Assembly (NCBI GenBank): GCA_913061145.1 | Contig: CAJXUQ010000007.1 | Location: 62,001-126,000, forward strand | DNA from: an uncultured Haliea sp. | Lineage (GTDB): Bacteria > Pseudomonadota > Gammaproteobacteria > Pseudomonadales > Halieaceae | Direction: 5' to 3' | DNA: 64,000 bases | Part shown: piece by piece, positions 56,868 to 64,000 of the stretch | Numbering within the stretch: the stretch's first letter is position 1 | How the letters are laid out: the number at the start of each line of letters is the position of its first letter | Program-made: the position numbers and the translations under genes | Notes under the pieces: generated by a model | Database searches by the model: none | What the model saw: the letters and a program-made list of their open reading frames with translations, nothing else | Told to the model about the DNA's origin: nothing

Positions 56868-58205
56868 TTAGCCGTCCAGCGGCTCAACGCGGATTCTGAC
56901 GACCTGGCCCTCGATGGTGTCCAGTGCCTCGATTTGCGCAACGGCCGCGTCGACCCGACCCTGGGCTGCGCGATTGGTCAGGACGATCAGCGGTACCGTC
57001 GTCTGCCCCGGCGCGGGCGCCTTCTGGATCAACGCCTCGATACTGATACCGTGGTCACTGAAAATGGTGGCAATACGCGACAGCACGCCGGTGCGATCCT
57101 CGGCCTCCATGCGCAGGTACCAGGGTGTCTCCACGTCGGCCATGGGCACAATGGGCAGATCGCGCAGGGCTTCATTCGAGAACGACAGGGAGGGCACCCG
57201 GCTGACCTGGCCTGCGCTCAGGTCCCGAGCCAGGTCAACCAGGTCGGCGACCACTGCAGATGCGGTGGGTTTGCCACCGGCGCCTGCACCGTAATACAGC
57301 GTCGGCCCGACGGCGCTGCCCTCGACCAGCACCGCGTTCTTCACGCCATTCACATTGGCCAGCAGGCGGTCTTCCGGAATCAGTGTCGGGTGCACACGCA
57401 ACTCCACACCGCGCGGCCCCTGCTTGGCGATACCCAGATGCTTCACCCGGTACCCCAGTTCTTCGGCGTAGTCCAGGTCCTGAGGCGTGAGGCGCGTGAT
57501 GCCCTCGGTGTACACCGAGGCAAACTGCAGGGGAATGCCGAAGGCGATGGATGCCAGAATCACCAGCTTGTGAGCCGCATCAATCCCTTCCACGTCGAAG
57601 GTCGGGTCGGCCTCCGCGTAGCCCAGGGCCTGCGCCTCCGCCAGCACGTCGGAAAACTCCCGACGGTGCTCACGCATTTCGCTGAGGATAAAGTTTCCGG
57701 TGCCGTTGATGATGCCCGCCAGCCATTCGATATGGTTCCCCGCCAGGCCCTCACGCAGGGCCTTGATGATCGGGATGCCACCCGCCACCGCCGCCTCATA
57801 GCGCACTGCCACATTGTGTTCCGCCGCCAGCGCAAACAACTCATTGCCGTGTTCCGCAATGAGCGCCTTGTTTGCCGTCACCACGTGCTTGCCGGCGAGG
57901 ATGGCGGCCTCTACCAGCTCGCGGGCCACGGTGGTGCCACCAATCAGCTCCACCAGCACGTCGACCTCGGGGTCTGCCACAACGTCGAAAATGTCCCGGC
58001 TGACGCGCACGCCCGCGGTATTGCAGGCCGGGTTATCACGGCGCGCACCGATGTGCACGATGGCCAGCGGCGCCTGGGCGCGGGCCGCAATCGCCTCGGC
58101 ATTTTCCCGCAGCAGGTTGAACGTCCCGCTGCCCACTGTCCCGAGGCCGCAGAGGCCAATTCTCACGGGTTGCACCACGTTCTCCCCTGTTGCTTCAGCT
58201 GTCAT
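56868..58205 (-). CDS. hom: Homoserine dehydrogenase
   Basis: A 445-residue enzyme reducing aspartate semialdehyde to homoserine. The dinucleotide fold starts at GLCGLGTVGSGTFNLL; the substrate segment has GVGA-like YADPTFDVEGIDAAHKL and GIINGTGNFILSEM. A C-terminal ACT domain (ETPWYLRMEAEDRTGVLSRI, SDHGISIEALIQKAP) indicates threonine feedback. It overlaps no neighbour: alaC ends 3 bp upstream and thrC follows. Confidence 0.97.
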   Translation of the reverse strand: MTAEATGENVVQPVRIGLCGLGTVGSGTFNLLRENAEAIAARAQAPLAIVHIGARRDNPACNTAGVRVSRDIFDVVADPEVDVLVELIGGTTVARELVEAAILAGKHVVTANKALIAEHGNELFALAAEHNVAVRYEAAVAGGIPIIKALREGLAGNHIEWLAGIINGTGNFILSEMREHRREFSDVLAEAQALGYAEADPTFDVEGIDAAHKLVILASIAFGIPLQFASVYTEGITRLTPQDLDYAEELGYRVKHLGIAKQGPRGVELRVHPTLIPEDRLLANVNGVKNAVLVEGSAVGPTLYYGAGAGGKPTASAVVADLVDLARDLSAGQVSRVPSLSFSNEALRDLPIVPMADVETPWYLRMEAEDRTGVLSRIATIFSDHGISIEALIQKAPAPGQTTVPLIVLTNRAAQGRVDAAVAQIEALDTIEGQVVRIRVEPLDG

Positions 58206-58208
58206 TGA

Positions 58209-59405
58209 TCACGCTGCTCCCGTGTGGCCATCGGCGCGAAACATACGCTTGATATTGCGCAGTGCCTGCCGGGTGCGGTGCTCATTCTCGATCAGGCCAA
58301 AACGCACGTAGCCCTCGCCATATTCACCGAAGCCGACACCGGGTGACACCGCCACCTGCGCCTCCTGTAACAGCTTCTTGCTGAACTCCAGAGACCCCAG
58401 CGGCTGGTAGAACTCGGGGATACGCGCCCACACAAACATGGTCGCCCGCGGTGGCGTGACGGGCCAGCCCAGCGCATTCAGGCCGCCGCACAGCACATCG
58501 CGCCGCGCCTTGTACATGGCGTTGATTTCCTGCACACAGGTCTGGTCCCCCTCCAGGGCCGCGATGGCCGCGACCTGGATGGGTGTGAACATGCCGTAGT
58601 CGAGATAGGACTTCATACGCCCCAGCGCGCCGACCAGCTGCCGGTTGCCGCAGCAGAAGCCCACACGCCAGCCCGGCATGTTGTAGCTCTTGGACATGCT
58701 GAAGAACTCTACCGCCACTTCCCTCGCGCCCTCTACCTGCAGGATCGATGGGGCAACATAGCCGTCATAGCAGAGGTCGGCGTAGGCAAGGTCCTGCACT
58801 ACCCATATCTGGTGTTCTCGGGCGACGGCGATGACCCGCTCGAAGAACTCCAGTTCCACCACCTGGCCGGTGGGGTTGGAGGGAAAACTCAACACCAGCA
58901 TCTTGGGCCTGGGCCAGCTGTTGCGGATCGCGTTTTCCAGTTCATCAAAGAAGCTGCTTTCATCTCCCATCGGCACGTGACGGATGTCTGCGCCCGAGAT
59001 CACAAAACCGTAGGGGTGAATAGGATACGCCGGGTTGGGCACCAGAATGGCGTCGCCGGGTCCGGTTGTGGCCAGTGCGAGGTGGGCCAGGCCTTCTTTC
59101 GAGCCCAGCGTGACAATCGCCTCGCTGTTCGGATCCAGAGTGACGTTGTAGCGCCGCTGGTACCAGTCGCAGATCGCCTTACGCAACCGGGGGATACCCT
59201 TGGACTGGGAGTAGCGGTGCGTGTCGCCGCGGCGCGCCGTCTCCACCAGCTTGTCAACAATATGCGACGGCGTGGGCTGGTCCGGGTTGCCCATACCGAA
59301 GTCAATAATGTCCTGGCCCGCCGCGCGCGCCTGCTGCTTCAGTTCACCGATAATATTGAATACATAAGGGGGCAGGCGCTGAATGCGCTGAAACTGGTCT
59401 TCCAC
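58209..59405 (-). CDS. alaC: AlaC-type aminotransferase
   Basis: A 398-residue fold-type I aminotransferase. PLP Lys is in [15 protein letters not shown]. The start [20 protein letters not shown] and the segment [19 protein letters not shown] are hallmarks of AlaC (glutamate-pyruvate aminotransferase). The aspartate-pathway context (hom, thrC) does not change this; it makes alanine from pyruvate and glutamate. The upstream gap to dsbC is 122 bp. Confidence 0.9.
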   Translation of the reverse strand: MEDQFQRIQRLPPYVFNIIGELKQQARAAGQDIIDFGMGNPDQPTPSHIVDKLVETARRGDTHRYSQSKGIPRLRKAICDWYQRRYNVTLDPNSEAIVTLGSKEGLAHLALATTGPGDAILVPNPAYPIHPYGFVISGADIRHVPMGDESSFFDELENAIRNSWPRPKMLVLSFPSNPTGQVVELEFFERVIAVAREHQIWVVQDLAYADLCYDGYVAPSILQVEGAREVAVEFFSMSKSYNMPGWRVGFCCGNRQLVGALGRMKSYLDYGMFTPIQVAAIAALEGDQTCVQEINAMYKARRDVLCGGLNALGWPVTPPRATMFVWARIPEFYQPLGSLEFSKKLLQEAQVAVSPGVGFGEYGEGYVRFGLIENEHRTRQALRNIKRMFRADGHTGAA

Positions 59406-59482
59406 GGCACTGGGACTCGGTTGGGCAAACCCCTGAGGGGCTGCAATCTAAAAAAAAGGTGGCAAACAGTACTGAGTCCATC

Positions 59483-59507
59483 CCGGCCTGTCAACGGAGC
59501 AGGCCGG
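59483..59507 (-). terminator. Possible weak terminator after dsbC
   Basis: An 8-bp perfect stem CCGGCCTG / CAGGCCGG with 9-base loop, just past the dsbC stop on the minus strand. A run of eight T (59457-59450 on that strand) occurs only about 25 bases later, so it is not a standard U-tract terminator. Confidence 0.35.
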
Positions 59508-59527
59508 CGAAACGCCGCGTCCGGGCG

Positions 59528-60277
59528 CTATTCCAGACCGAGGGTACCCATCAGCTCATCGGCGGGCTGGTAGCCCGGGATCATCTGGCCGGTGGCCGTG
59601 ATAATGGCTGGCGTGCCACGCACGCCCATCGACTGCCCGAGCTGGTACTGATCAGCCACCGGCGAGCCCTGGCAGACGTTGTCCGCCATCGACTCGCCGT
59701 TCTTCAGGCGCGTCAGCGCATCGGCCCGATCGTCAGCACACCATGCGGTGGCCAGTTTACGGTAGCCCTCCGATGCCAGCCCGGAGCGCGGGTAGGCCAG
59801 ATAGCGCACCTCCACACCGCGTTTGTTCAGTTCCGGCACCTCGCGATGCAGCTTCTGGCAGTAAAAGCAGGTGACGTCGGTAAAGACGGTGATGTGTGAA
59901 CGCGCCTCGCCCTGCGCCGGGAAGATGATCATGTCGGCCGGTGACAGCCCGGCCAGTTGCTCGGCGCGCTGCCCGTCGCGACGTTTCTCCGCCAGATTGA
60001 CGTAACCCGCGGGCCCCACCGTAAACAGGTCGCCGACAATGAAGAACTGGCCACTGCGATTGGCGTATACCAGCGGACCGTCAACCAGCTGCACTGCATA
60101 CATTCCATCGATCTCACTGTGCTCAACCGTACTGACCTTGAGACCGTTGGCGGGACTTTCGAGCATCTTGCGCAGGGAGTCCACGATGTCCGCAGGCACC
60201 GGCTCTGCGGCCCTGACAGAAAAGACGGACCCGGTCAGCACGCAGGCCAGCACCAGGGACAGGACTCGGTTGATCAT
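59528..60277 (-). CDS. dsbC: Thiol:disulfide interchange protein (DsbC-like isomerase)
   Basis: A 249-residue periplasmic disulfide isomerase. ATG 60277 with GAGGAA ahead gives a signal peptide ending VFSVRAAEP. The N-terminal dimerisation domain is followed by a thioredoxin fold whose active site reads TCFYCQKLHRE, where CGYC is usual; a second Cys pair (TAWCADD and DNVCQG) is the structural disulfide. The cis-Pro is in VRGTPAII. It reshuffles wrong disulfides with DsbD as reductant. It sits between xerD (92 bp upstream) and alaC. Confidence 0.95.
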   Translation of the reverse strand: MINRVLSLVLACVLTGSVFSVRAAEPVPADIVDSLRKMLESPANGLKVSTVEHSEIDGMYAVQLVDGPLVYANRSGQFFIVGDLFTVGPAGYVNLAEKRRDGQRAEQLAGLSPADMIIFPAQGEARSHITVFTDVTCFYCQKLHREVPELNKRGVEVRYLAYPRSGLASEGYRKLATAWCADDRADALTRLKNGESMADNVCQGSPVADQYQLGQSMGVRGTPAIITATGQMIPGYQPADELMGTLGLE

Positions 60278-60369
60278 GAATATTCCTCGTTTACGGGCGG
60301 CCTGTGCCGCCGGGATTCGTGTTCTGCGGCAATTTGGAACGCAGGGCATGCGACAAGTTCCACCGGCCC

Positions 60370-61275
60370 TCAACCCCGCGGATGGTGGCGCGCGTGCAGC
60401 TCCTGCATGCGCTGCCGGGCAACGTGGGTGTAGATCTGGGTTGTCGTCAGGTCGCGGTGCCCAAGCAACATCTGCACCACGCGCAGGTCTGCGCCGTGGT
60501 TCAGCAGGTGCGTGGCGAACGCATGACGCAGCGTGTGCGGCGACAGCGGTTTATTGATTCCGGCGCGCAGCGCGTAGAGTTTAATACGATACCAGAACGC
60601 TTGGCGAGTCATCATGCTGCCGCGGCGGCTGGGAAATACCGCCTCACTGGGTACACCCCTCAGCAGTTCCTGCCGGGGACCGGCAAAAAACCGCTGCAAC
60701 CAGCTGAGCGCCTCCTCCCCCATTGGCACCAGACGTTCCTTGCTGCCTTTGCCAAACACGCGCACAACGCCCTGGTTCAGGCTCACCTGCACCAGCTGCA
60801 GGCCGGTAAGCTCGGACACCCGCAGGCCGCAGGCGTAGAGCAGCTCCAGCATGGCCCTGTCGCGAAACTCCAGCGCGTCTCCCGTATCCGGTGCCGCCAG
60901 CAGGCGCTCGACATCCTGCTCAGACAGGGATTTTGGCAGGGGGCGCCCCAGCTGCGGACTGTCGATATCGAGTGTCGGGTCTGCGTCAAGCCGCCCTTCG
61001 CGCAGCAGATAGCGGTAGAAACCACGGACGCAGGACATGAAACGCGCCGTCGAGCGCGGGGATTGCCCCTTGCCGAGGCGGGCCGCCAGATAGGCCTGCA
61101 GGTCGATGCGGTCCGCCTCCAGCAGCTTCGCCTGGCGGCCGGCAAGCCACAGCTGGTAGTGGCCCAGATCGCGGCGGTAGGCCTCGAGCGTGTTGCCGCT
61201 AAGGCCTTTCTCCATCCACAGGGCGTCGAGATACTGCTCGATGACGGGGTCTGTGGCATCAGTTTGCGTGGGCAT
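60370..61275 (-). CDS. xerD: Site-specific tyrosine recombinase XerD
   Basis: A 301-residue recombinase that resolves chromosome dimers at dif with XerC and FtsK. The catalytic residues are visible: Arg in YACGLRVSELTGL, Lys in GKGSKERLVP, HxxR in SPHTLRHAFATHLLNHG, His in LLGHRDLTT, Tyr in TQIYTHVARQRMQ. The N-terminus (IEQYLDALWMEKGLSGNTLE) is the SAM-like core-binding domain. It is the only tyrosine recombinase in the window and belongs to the core cluster, not to the islands. Confidence 0.97.
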   Translation of the reverse strand: MPTQTDATDPVIEQYLDALWMEKGLSGNTLEAYRRDLGHYQLWLAGRQAKLLEADRIDLQAYLAARLGKGQSPRSTARFMSCVRGFYRYLLREGRLDADPTLDIDSPQLGRPLPKSLSEQDVERLLAAPDTGDALEFRDRAMLELLYACGLRVSELTGLQLVQVSLNQGVVRVFGKGSKERLVPMGEEALSWLQRFFAGPRQELLRGVPSEAVFPSRRGSMMTRQAFWYRIKLYALRAGINKPLSPHTLRHAFATHLLNHGADLRVVQMLLGHRDLTTTQIYTHVARQRMQELHARHHPRG

Positions 61276-61330
61276 GGGGGACTAGCCTAGCACCGTTTTA
61301 CCACGCACAGAACTGCGGAAACCCGGCGCA

Positions 61331-61355
61331 CAAAAAAGCGGCCGCAGGGGCCGCT
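61331..61355 (-). terminator. Rho-independent terminator of the rpsP-rplS operon
   Basis: On the minus strand: AGCGGCC, a 5-base loop, GGCCGCT, then TTTTT. It lies about 20 bases past the rplS stop and before xerD. Confidence 0.9.
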
Positions 61356-61375
61356 TCTGATAGCGAGCACCGGCC

Positions 61376-61735
61376 TTACTTGGCAGTGAGCTTTTCCTTG
61401 ATGCGCGCCGCTTTACCAGACAGCTCACGCAGGTAGTAGAGCTTGGCCTGGCGCACGTCACCACGGCGCTTGACCGTCACGCTGTCGACCAGCGGGCTGT
61501 ACGCCTGGAACGTACGTTCCACACCCACGCCGTGGGAGATCTTGCGCACGGTGAATGCCGAGTTCAGGCCGCGGTTACGCTTGGCAATACACACGCCCTC
61601 GAACGCCTGCAGACGCTCACGGTTGCCTTCCTTGACTTTCACCTGCACCACCACCGTGTCACCGGGGCTGAACTCGGGCAGATCCTTTTGCATCTGTTCA
61701 GCATCAAGCTGAGAGATAATCTTGTTGGTGCTCAT
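61376..61735 (-). CDS. rplS: 50S ribosomal protein L19
   Basis: A 119-residue ribosomal protein. It has [40 protein letters not shown] and [19 protein letters not shown], then a basic C-terminus. It lies at the 30S-50S interface. It is the last gene of the rpsP-rimM-trmD-rplS operon, followed by a terminator. Confidence 0.99.
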   Translation of the reverse strand: MSTNKIISQLDAEQMQKDLPEFSPGDTVVVQVKVKEGNRERLQAFEGVCIAKRNRGLNSAFTVRKISHGVGVERTFQAYSPLVDSVTVKRRGDVRQAKLYYLRELSGKAARIKEKLTAK

Positions 61736-61780
61736 GGTGCGCTCCTGTCATTTAACGTGCGTAGCTTCACAGCTAGCGTA

Positions 61781-62533
61781 TCAACTCAAATTCCGTTCCT
61801 GGCGATACAGTGCCAGCAATTCCTGTTCCTCGGCCGTCAGGGCCCTGCCCTCCAGCAGGTCCGGGCGCCGCTCCAGCGTGCGACCCAGCGCCTGCTTGAG
61901 GCGCCAGCGGCGGATCTTCTCATGATCGCCGCTGAGCAATACGTCCGGTACTGCCTGCTCCCCATAGACTTCGGGGCGGGTGTAGTGCGGGCAATCCAGC
62001 AGGCCGTCTGCAAAGGAGTCTTCCTGTGCCGACAGTGCGTGCCCCAACACACCCGGCAGCTGCCGGATTACCGCGTCCATGACCACCATGGCCGCCAACT
62101 CACCGCCCGAGAGCACGTAATCGCCGATGGAAAGCTCTTCATCGACTTCGCGCTCTATCAGGCGTTCATCCACACCTTCGTAGCGGCCCGCCACCAGCAC
62201 CAGCGCTCTTTCCTGCGCCAGACTGACCGCCTTGCGGTGATCAAACCTGCGTCCCTGCGGCGACAGGTAGATCACGCGGGCAGGCTCCGCTGCCTGCTCC
62301 CTGGCTGCGCGTATCGCCTGCTCCAGGGGTGCCACTTTCATCACCATGCCGGGACCACCGCCAAAAGGCCTGTCGTCCACCGTACGGTGGCGGTCGTCAG
62401 TGAAGTCCCGGGGGTTGCTGTGGCTGAGCCCCACCAGCCCCTGCTGCACCGCGCGCCCGGTAATACCGTGCTCGCTGACCGCGCTGAACATGTCGGGGAA
62501 CAGGCTCACCAAAGCAATGTGCATGTGCGCCAT
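61781..62533 (-). CDS. trmD: tRNA (guanine37-N1)-methyltransferase
   Basis: A 250-residue SPOUT methyltransferase that modifies G37 of tRNAs. It begins [20 protein letters not shown]; the trefoil-knot SAM site is in [20 protein letters not shown]. It prevents +1 frameshifting at proline codons. It is 20 bp after rimM and 45 bp before rplS. Confidence 0.98.
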   Translation of the reverse strand: MAHMHIALVSLFPDMFSAVSEHGITGRAVQQGLVGLSHSNPRDFTDDRHRTVDDRPFGGGPGMVMKVAPLEQAIRAAREQAAEPARVIYLSPQGRRFDHRKAVSLAQERALVLVAGRYEGVDERLIEREVDEELSIGDYVLSGGELAAMVVMDAVIRQLPGVLGHALSAQEDSFADGLLDCPHYTRPEVYGEQAVPDVLLSGDHEKIRRWRLKQALGRTLERRPDLLEGRALTAEEQELLALYRQERNLS

Positions 62534-62553
62534 CCGCCCCCCGTGAACCGCTC

Positions 62554-63093
62554 CTAGTCTTCCGGGAACCAGTCCACATCAATCCGTCCCGACTCTACAT
62601 CAACCTGCCGCACCGTCGTGCCGGGCAGCCAGGGAATGAGCCGTTCCCGCTGGTCAATGCTGCCCTCACAGGGCTTCACCACCAGCACGTCATTCGCTCC
62701 GGTCTCAATCAGGTAATCAACCGCGCCGAGCAGCACCTGACCGTTCTCCGTGTGACACCAGACCTGCAAACCCTGCAGCTGGTGCCAGTAATAATCGCCG
62801 TCTTCCAGTTCCGGCAGGGCATCACTGTCGACGCTGACCTCCAGGCCCTGGAATGTCTCGGCAAGGTCTCGGCTATCGACACCGCGGATATGGGCCACCA
62901 GCCCCTTGCCCTGCCTGCGTCCCTGATCGAACTCGATGGCCTCATAGCCACCGCGGCGCTGCACCTTCACACCCTTGAACTCGAGGAAGTTCTCCATCGG
63001 TTCCGTGAATGAATGAACCCGCACCCAACCCTTGATCCCGTAGCAGCCACTGATGCGGCCGATGACGAGGCGTTCGCTGGCGGCTTCATTCAT
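62554..63093 (-). CDS. rimM: Ribosome maturation factor RimM
   Basis: A 179-residue 30S assembly factor. The RimM N-domain starts [20 protein letters not shown]. The PRC-barrel half has [13 protein letters not shown] and ANDVLVVKP, ending with [23 protein letters not shown] 63093 gives the usual length; an upstream extension of 25 codons in the same frame is not family-like. It helps mature the 30S head. Confidence 0.97.
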   Translation of the reverse strand: MNEAASERLVIGRISGCYGIKGWVRVHSFTEPMENFLEFKGVKVQRRGGYEAIEFDQGRRQGKGLVAHIRGVDSRDLAETFQGLEVSVDSDALPELEDGDYYWHQLQGLQVWCHTENGQVLLGAVDYLIETGANDVLVVKPCEGSIDQRERLIPWLPGTTVRQVDVESGRIDVDWFPED

Positions 63094-63109
63094 CCTCGGT
63101 GGCGCTGTC

Positions 63110-63358
63110 TCAGGCCGCTGTGGCAGCTTCCTTGACCAGCTTCGCCACACGGTCGGACAGCTGTGCACCCTGGCTCTGCCAGAACGCTACACGCTCGACG
63201 TCAACGTTGAGGCGCACTTCCTGACCACGGGCAACCGGGTTGAAGAAGCCGACGCGCTCAATGAAGCGGCCATCGCGTGATTTGCGGCTGTCAGTCACCG
63301 TCAGATGATAGAAAGGGCGCTTCTTGGCACCACCACGAGAAAGACGAATTGTTACCAT
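63110..63358 (-). CDS. rpsP: 30S ribosomal protein S16
   Basis: An 82-residue ribosomal protein: [20 protein letters not shown], then [22 protein letters not shown] 63358 is the universal S16 start; 28 in-frame codons upstream are not part of it. It is the first gene of the rpsP-rimM-trmD-rplS operon; a TATGAT near 63452-63457 (minus strand) could be its -10 box. Confidence 0.98.
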   Translation of the reverse strand: MVTIRLSRGGAKKRPFYHLTVTDSRKSRDGRFIERVGFFNPVARGQEVRLNVDVERVAFWQSQGAQLSDRVAKLVKEAATAA

Positions 63359-63473
63359 ATTCCGTAATTTCCTGAAAATGAGTCGGGATCTGCGGCTAAC
63401 CTGCCGTCTCACCCACGACAAACACCGGCACCACGGCCGCAAAGGTGGCGTATCATACGGAACTTCAGCAGGA

Positions 63474-63494
63474 TTTAAAAGCCCCGCAGGCGGG
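63474..63494 (-). terminator. Possible terminator after ffh
   Basis: On the minus strand CCCG-CCTG-CGGG followed by GCTTTTAAAT, about 25 bases after the ffh stop. The stem is short. A second pairing, AGCCCC near the ffh stop with GGGGCT before the T-run, could enlarge it. Confidence 0.45.
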
Positions 63495-63517
63495 AAATTT
63501 TCAAGGATTCTGGGGGC

Positions 63518-64000
63518 TTACCGAAAGGGAAAACCGCCACCACCACCGCCACCCGGCGGCATCATGCCGCCGAGGCCGCGCATCATCCGCTCCATGCCAC
63601 CGCCCTTCATCTTTTTCATCATTTTCTGCATCTGCTTGTGCTGTTTGAGCAGGCGATTGAGGTCCTGCACCTGGGTACCTGAACCCAGGCAGATTCGCCG
63701 CTTGCGTGAGCCGGCTATCAGGTCCGGGTTGCGCCGTTCCTTGACCGTCATGGAGTTGATCATGGCCTCCATGCGCGCAAACATCTTCATGTCGAGATTC
63801 TGCTGCGCCATCTGCGCCATGTTGCCCATGCCCGGCAGCTTATCGAGCATGCCGGTGATGCCCCCCATGTTGTTCATCTGCTGCAACTGGTCGCGAAAAT
63901 CCTCCAGGTCAAAGCGCCCGCCTTTCTTTACCTTGCGTGCAAGGCGCTCGGCCTTTTGCTTGTCGACCTTTTGCTCGGCCTCCTCGATCAGCGACAGCAC
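63518..64000 (-). CDS. ffh: Signal recognition particle protein Ffh (C-terminal part)
   Basis: The last 160 residues of the SRP GTPase; the gene begins outside the window. This is the methionine-rich M domain (GGRFDLEDFRDQLQQMNNMG, KLPGMGNMAQMAQQ, SMTVKERRNPDLIAGSRKRR) that binds 4.5S RNA and signal sequences, with Met-rich helices and a Gly-rich tail. The GTPase domain is not visible here. It starts the run into rpsP, as in most gammaproteobacteria. Confidence 0.97.
   Translation of the reverse strand: MLSLIEEAEQKVDKQKAERLARKVKKGGRFDLEDFRDQLQQMNNMGGITGMLDKLPGMGNMAQMAQQNLDMKMFARMEAMINSMTVKERRNPDLIAGSRKRRICLGSGTQVQDLNRLLKQHKQMQKMMKKMKGGGMERMMRGLGGMMPPGGGGGGGFPFR

Noticed and set aside
56934..58208. 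A 424-codon open frame opposite hom
   Set aside because: Antisense shadow of a certain gene with no motifs.
60370..61275. XerD as the integrase of the guaA islands
   Set aside because: It sits in the conserved rplS-xerD-dsbC context, far from the islands, and looks like the housekeeping chromosome-dimer recombinase.

Overview
The window looks like a chromosomal stretch of a GC-rich, probably marine, gammaproteobacterium (a Cellvibrionales/Halieaceae-like or Pseudomonas-like lineage). The main support is the conserved run ffh-rpsP-rimM-trmD-rplS-xerD-dsbC-alaC-hom-thrC-recJ-prfB-lysS on the minus strand (51-64 kb) and the guaB-guaA/xseA neighbourhood. An ACR3/ArsC/ArsR arsenic operon, an NhaD-type Na+/H+ antiporter and a TonB-dependent receptor are also present. 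No tRNA, rRNA or CRISPR array was seen. Assignments are by reading translations and motifs; no database search was run.

Region 1 (1-20.3 kb), ordinary accessory chromosome: the tail of a PotC-like permease; an ABC exporter cluster (ATPase, double FtsX permease, HlyD-type adaptor); an L,D-transpeptidase; the arsenic operon with a palindromic operator; an HDOD protein ending in a clear terminator; a TonB receptor behind a Fur-box-like site; an SDR and an MDR oxidoreductase; a DUF6544-like protein; NhaD; a phospholipase-D-family lipoprotein; and a PH-like membrane protein.

Region 2 (20.4-29.6 kb), large envelope proteins: a secreted transglutaminase-like protein without the usual catalytic Cys and a 1792-residue secreted protein with five EPN-type repeats, a discoidin-like region and two VWA domains, followed by a divergent lipoprotein. 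Their function is unknown and they may form one surface system.

Region 3 (29.7-41.7 kb), an integration hotspot at the 3' end of guaA. Four copies of the guaA terminal sequence (CTCCCACTC, encoding the EWE end) lie at about 29.69, 33.88, 38.89 and 41.66 kb. Three have paired ATACCAT boxes about 70 bp from the core on the island side. Between them are three segments: a HigBA-like toxin-antitoxin pair, an IS21-type remnant, a frameshifted HD-domain gene and a secreted protein; a TetR-controlled ABC efflux operon ending in a frameshifted periplasmic gene; and a 2.8 kb cassette with two divergent, related periplasmic proteins between a 517-bp perfect direct repeat of the guaA 3' end. No integrase is present.

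Region 4 (41.7-64 kb), core genes: guaBA, xseA, a CRP-like regulator divergent from a receiver-cyclase/response-regulator/histidine-kinase operon, a small lipoprotein, lysS, prfB with its programmed +1 frameshift, recJ, thrC, hom, alaC, dsbC, xerD and the rpsP-rimM-trmD-rplS operon, ending inside ffh. The purine, threonine/homoserine, translation and disulfide-isomerase genes are housekeeping; the cyclase next to a CRP-like protein suggests a local cAMP circuit.
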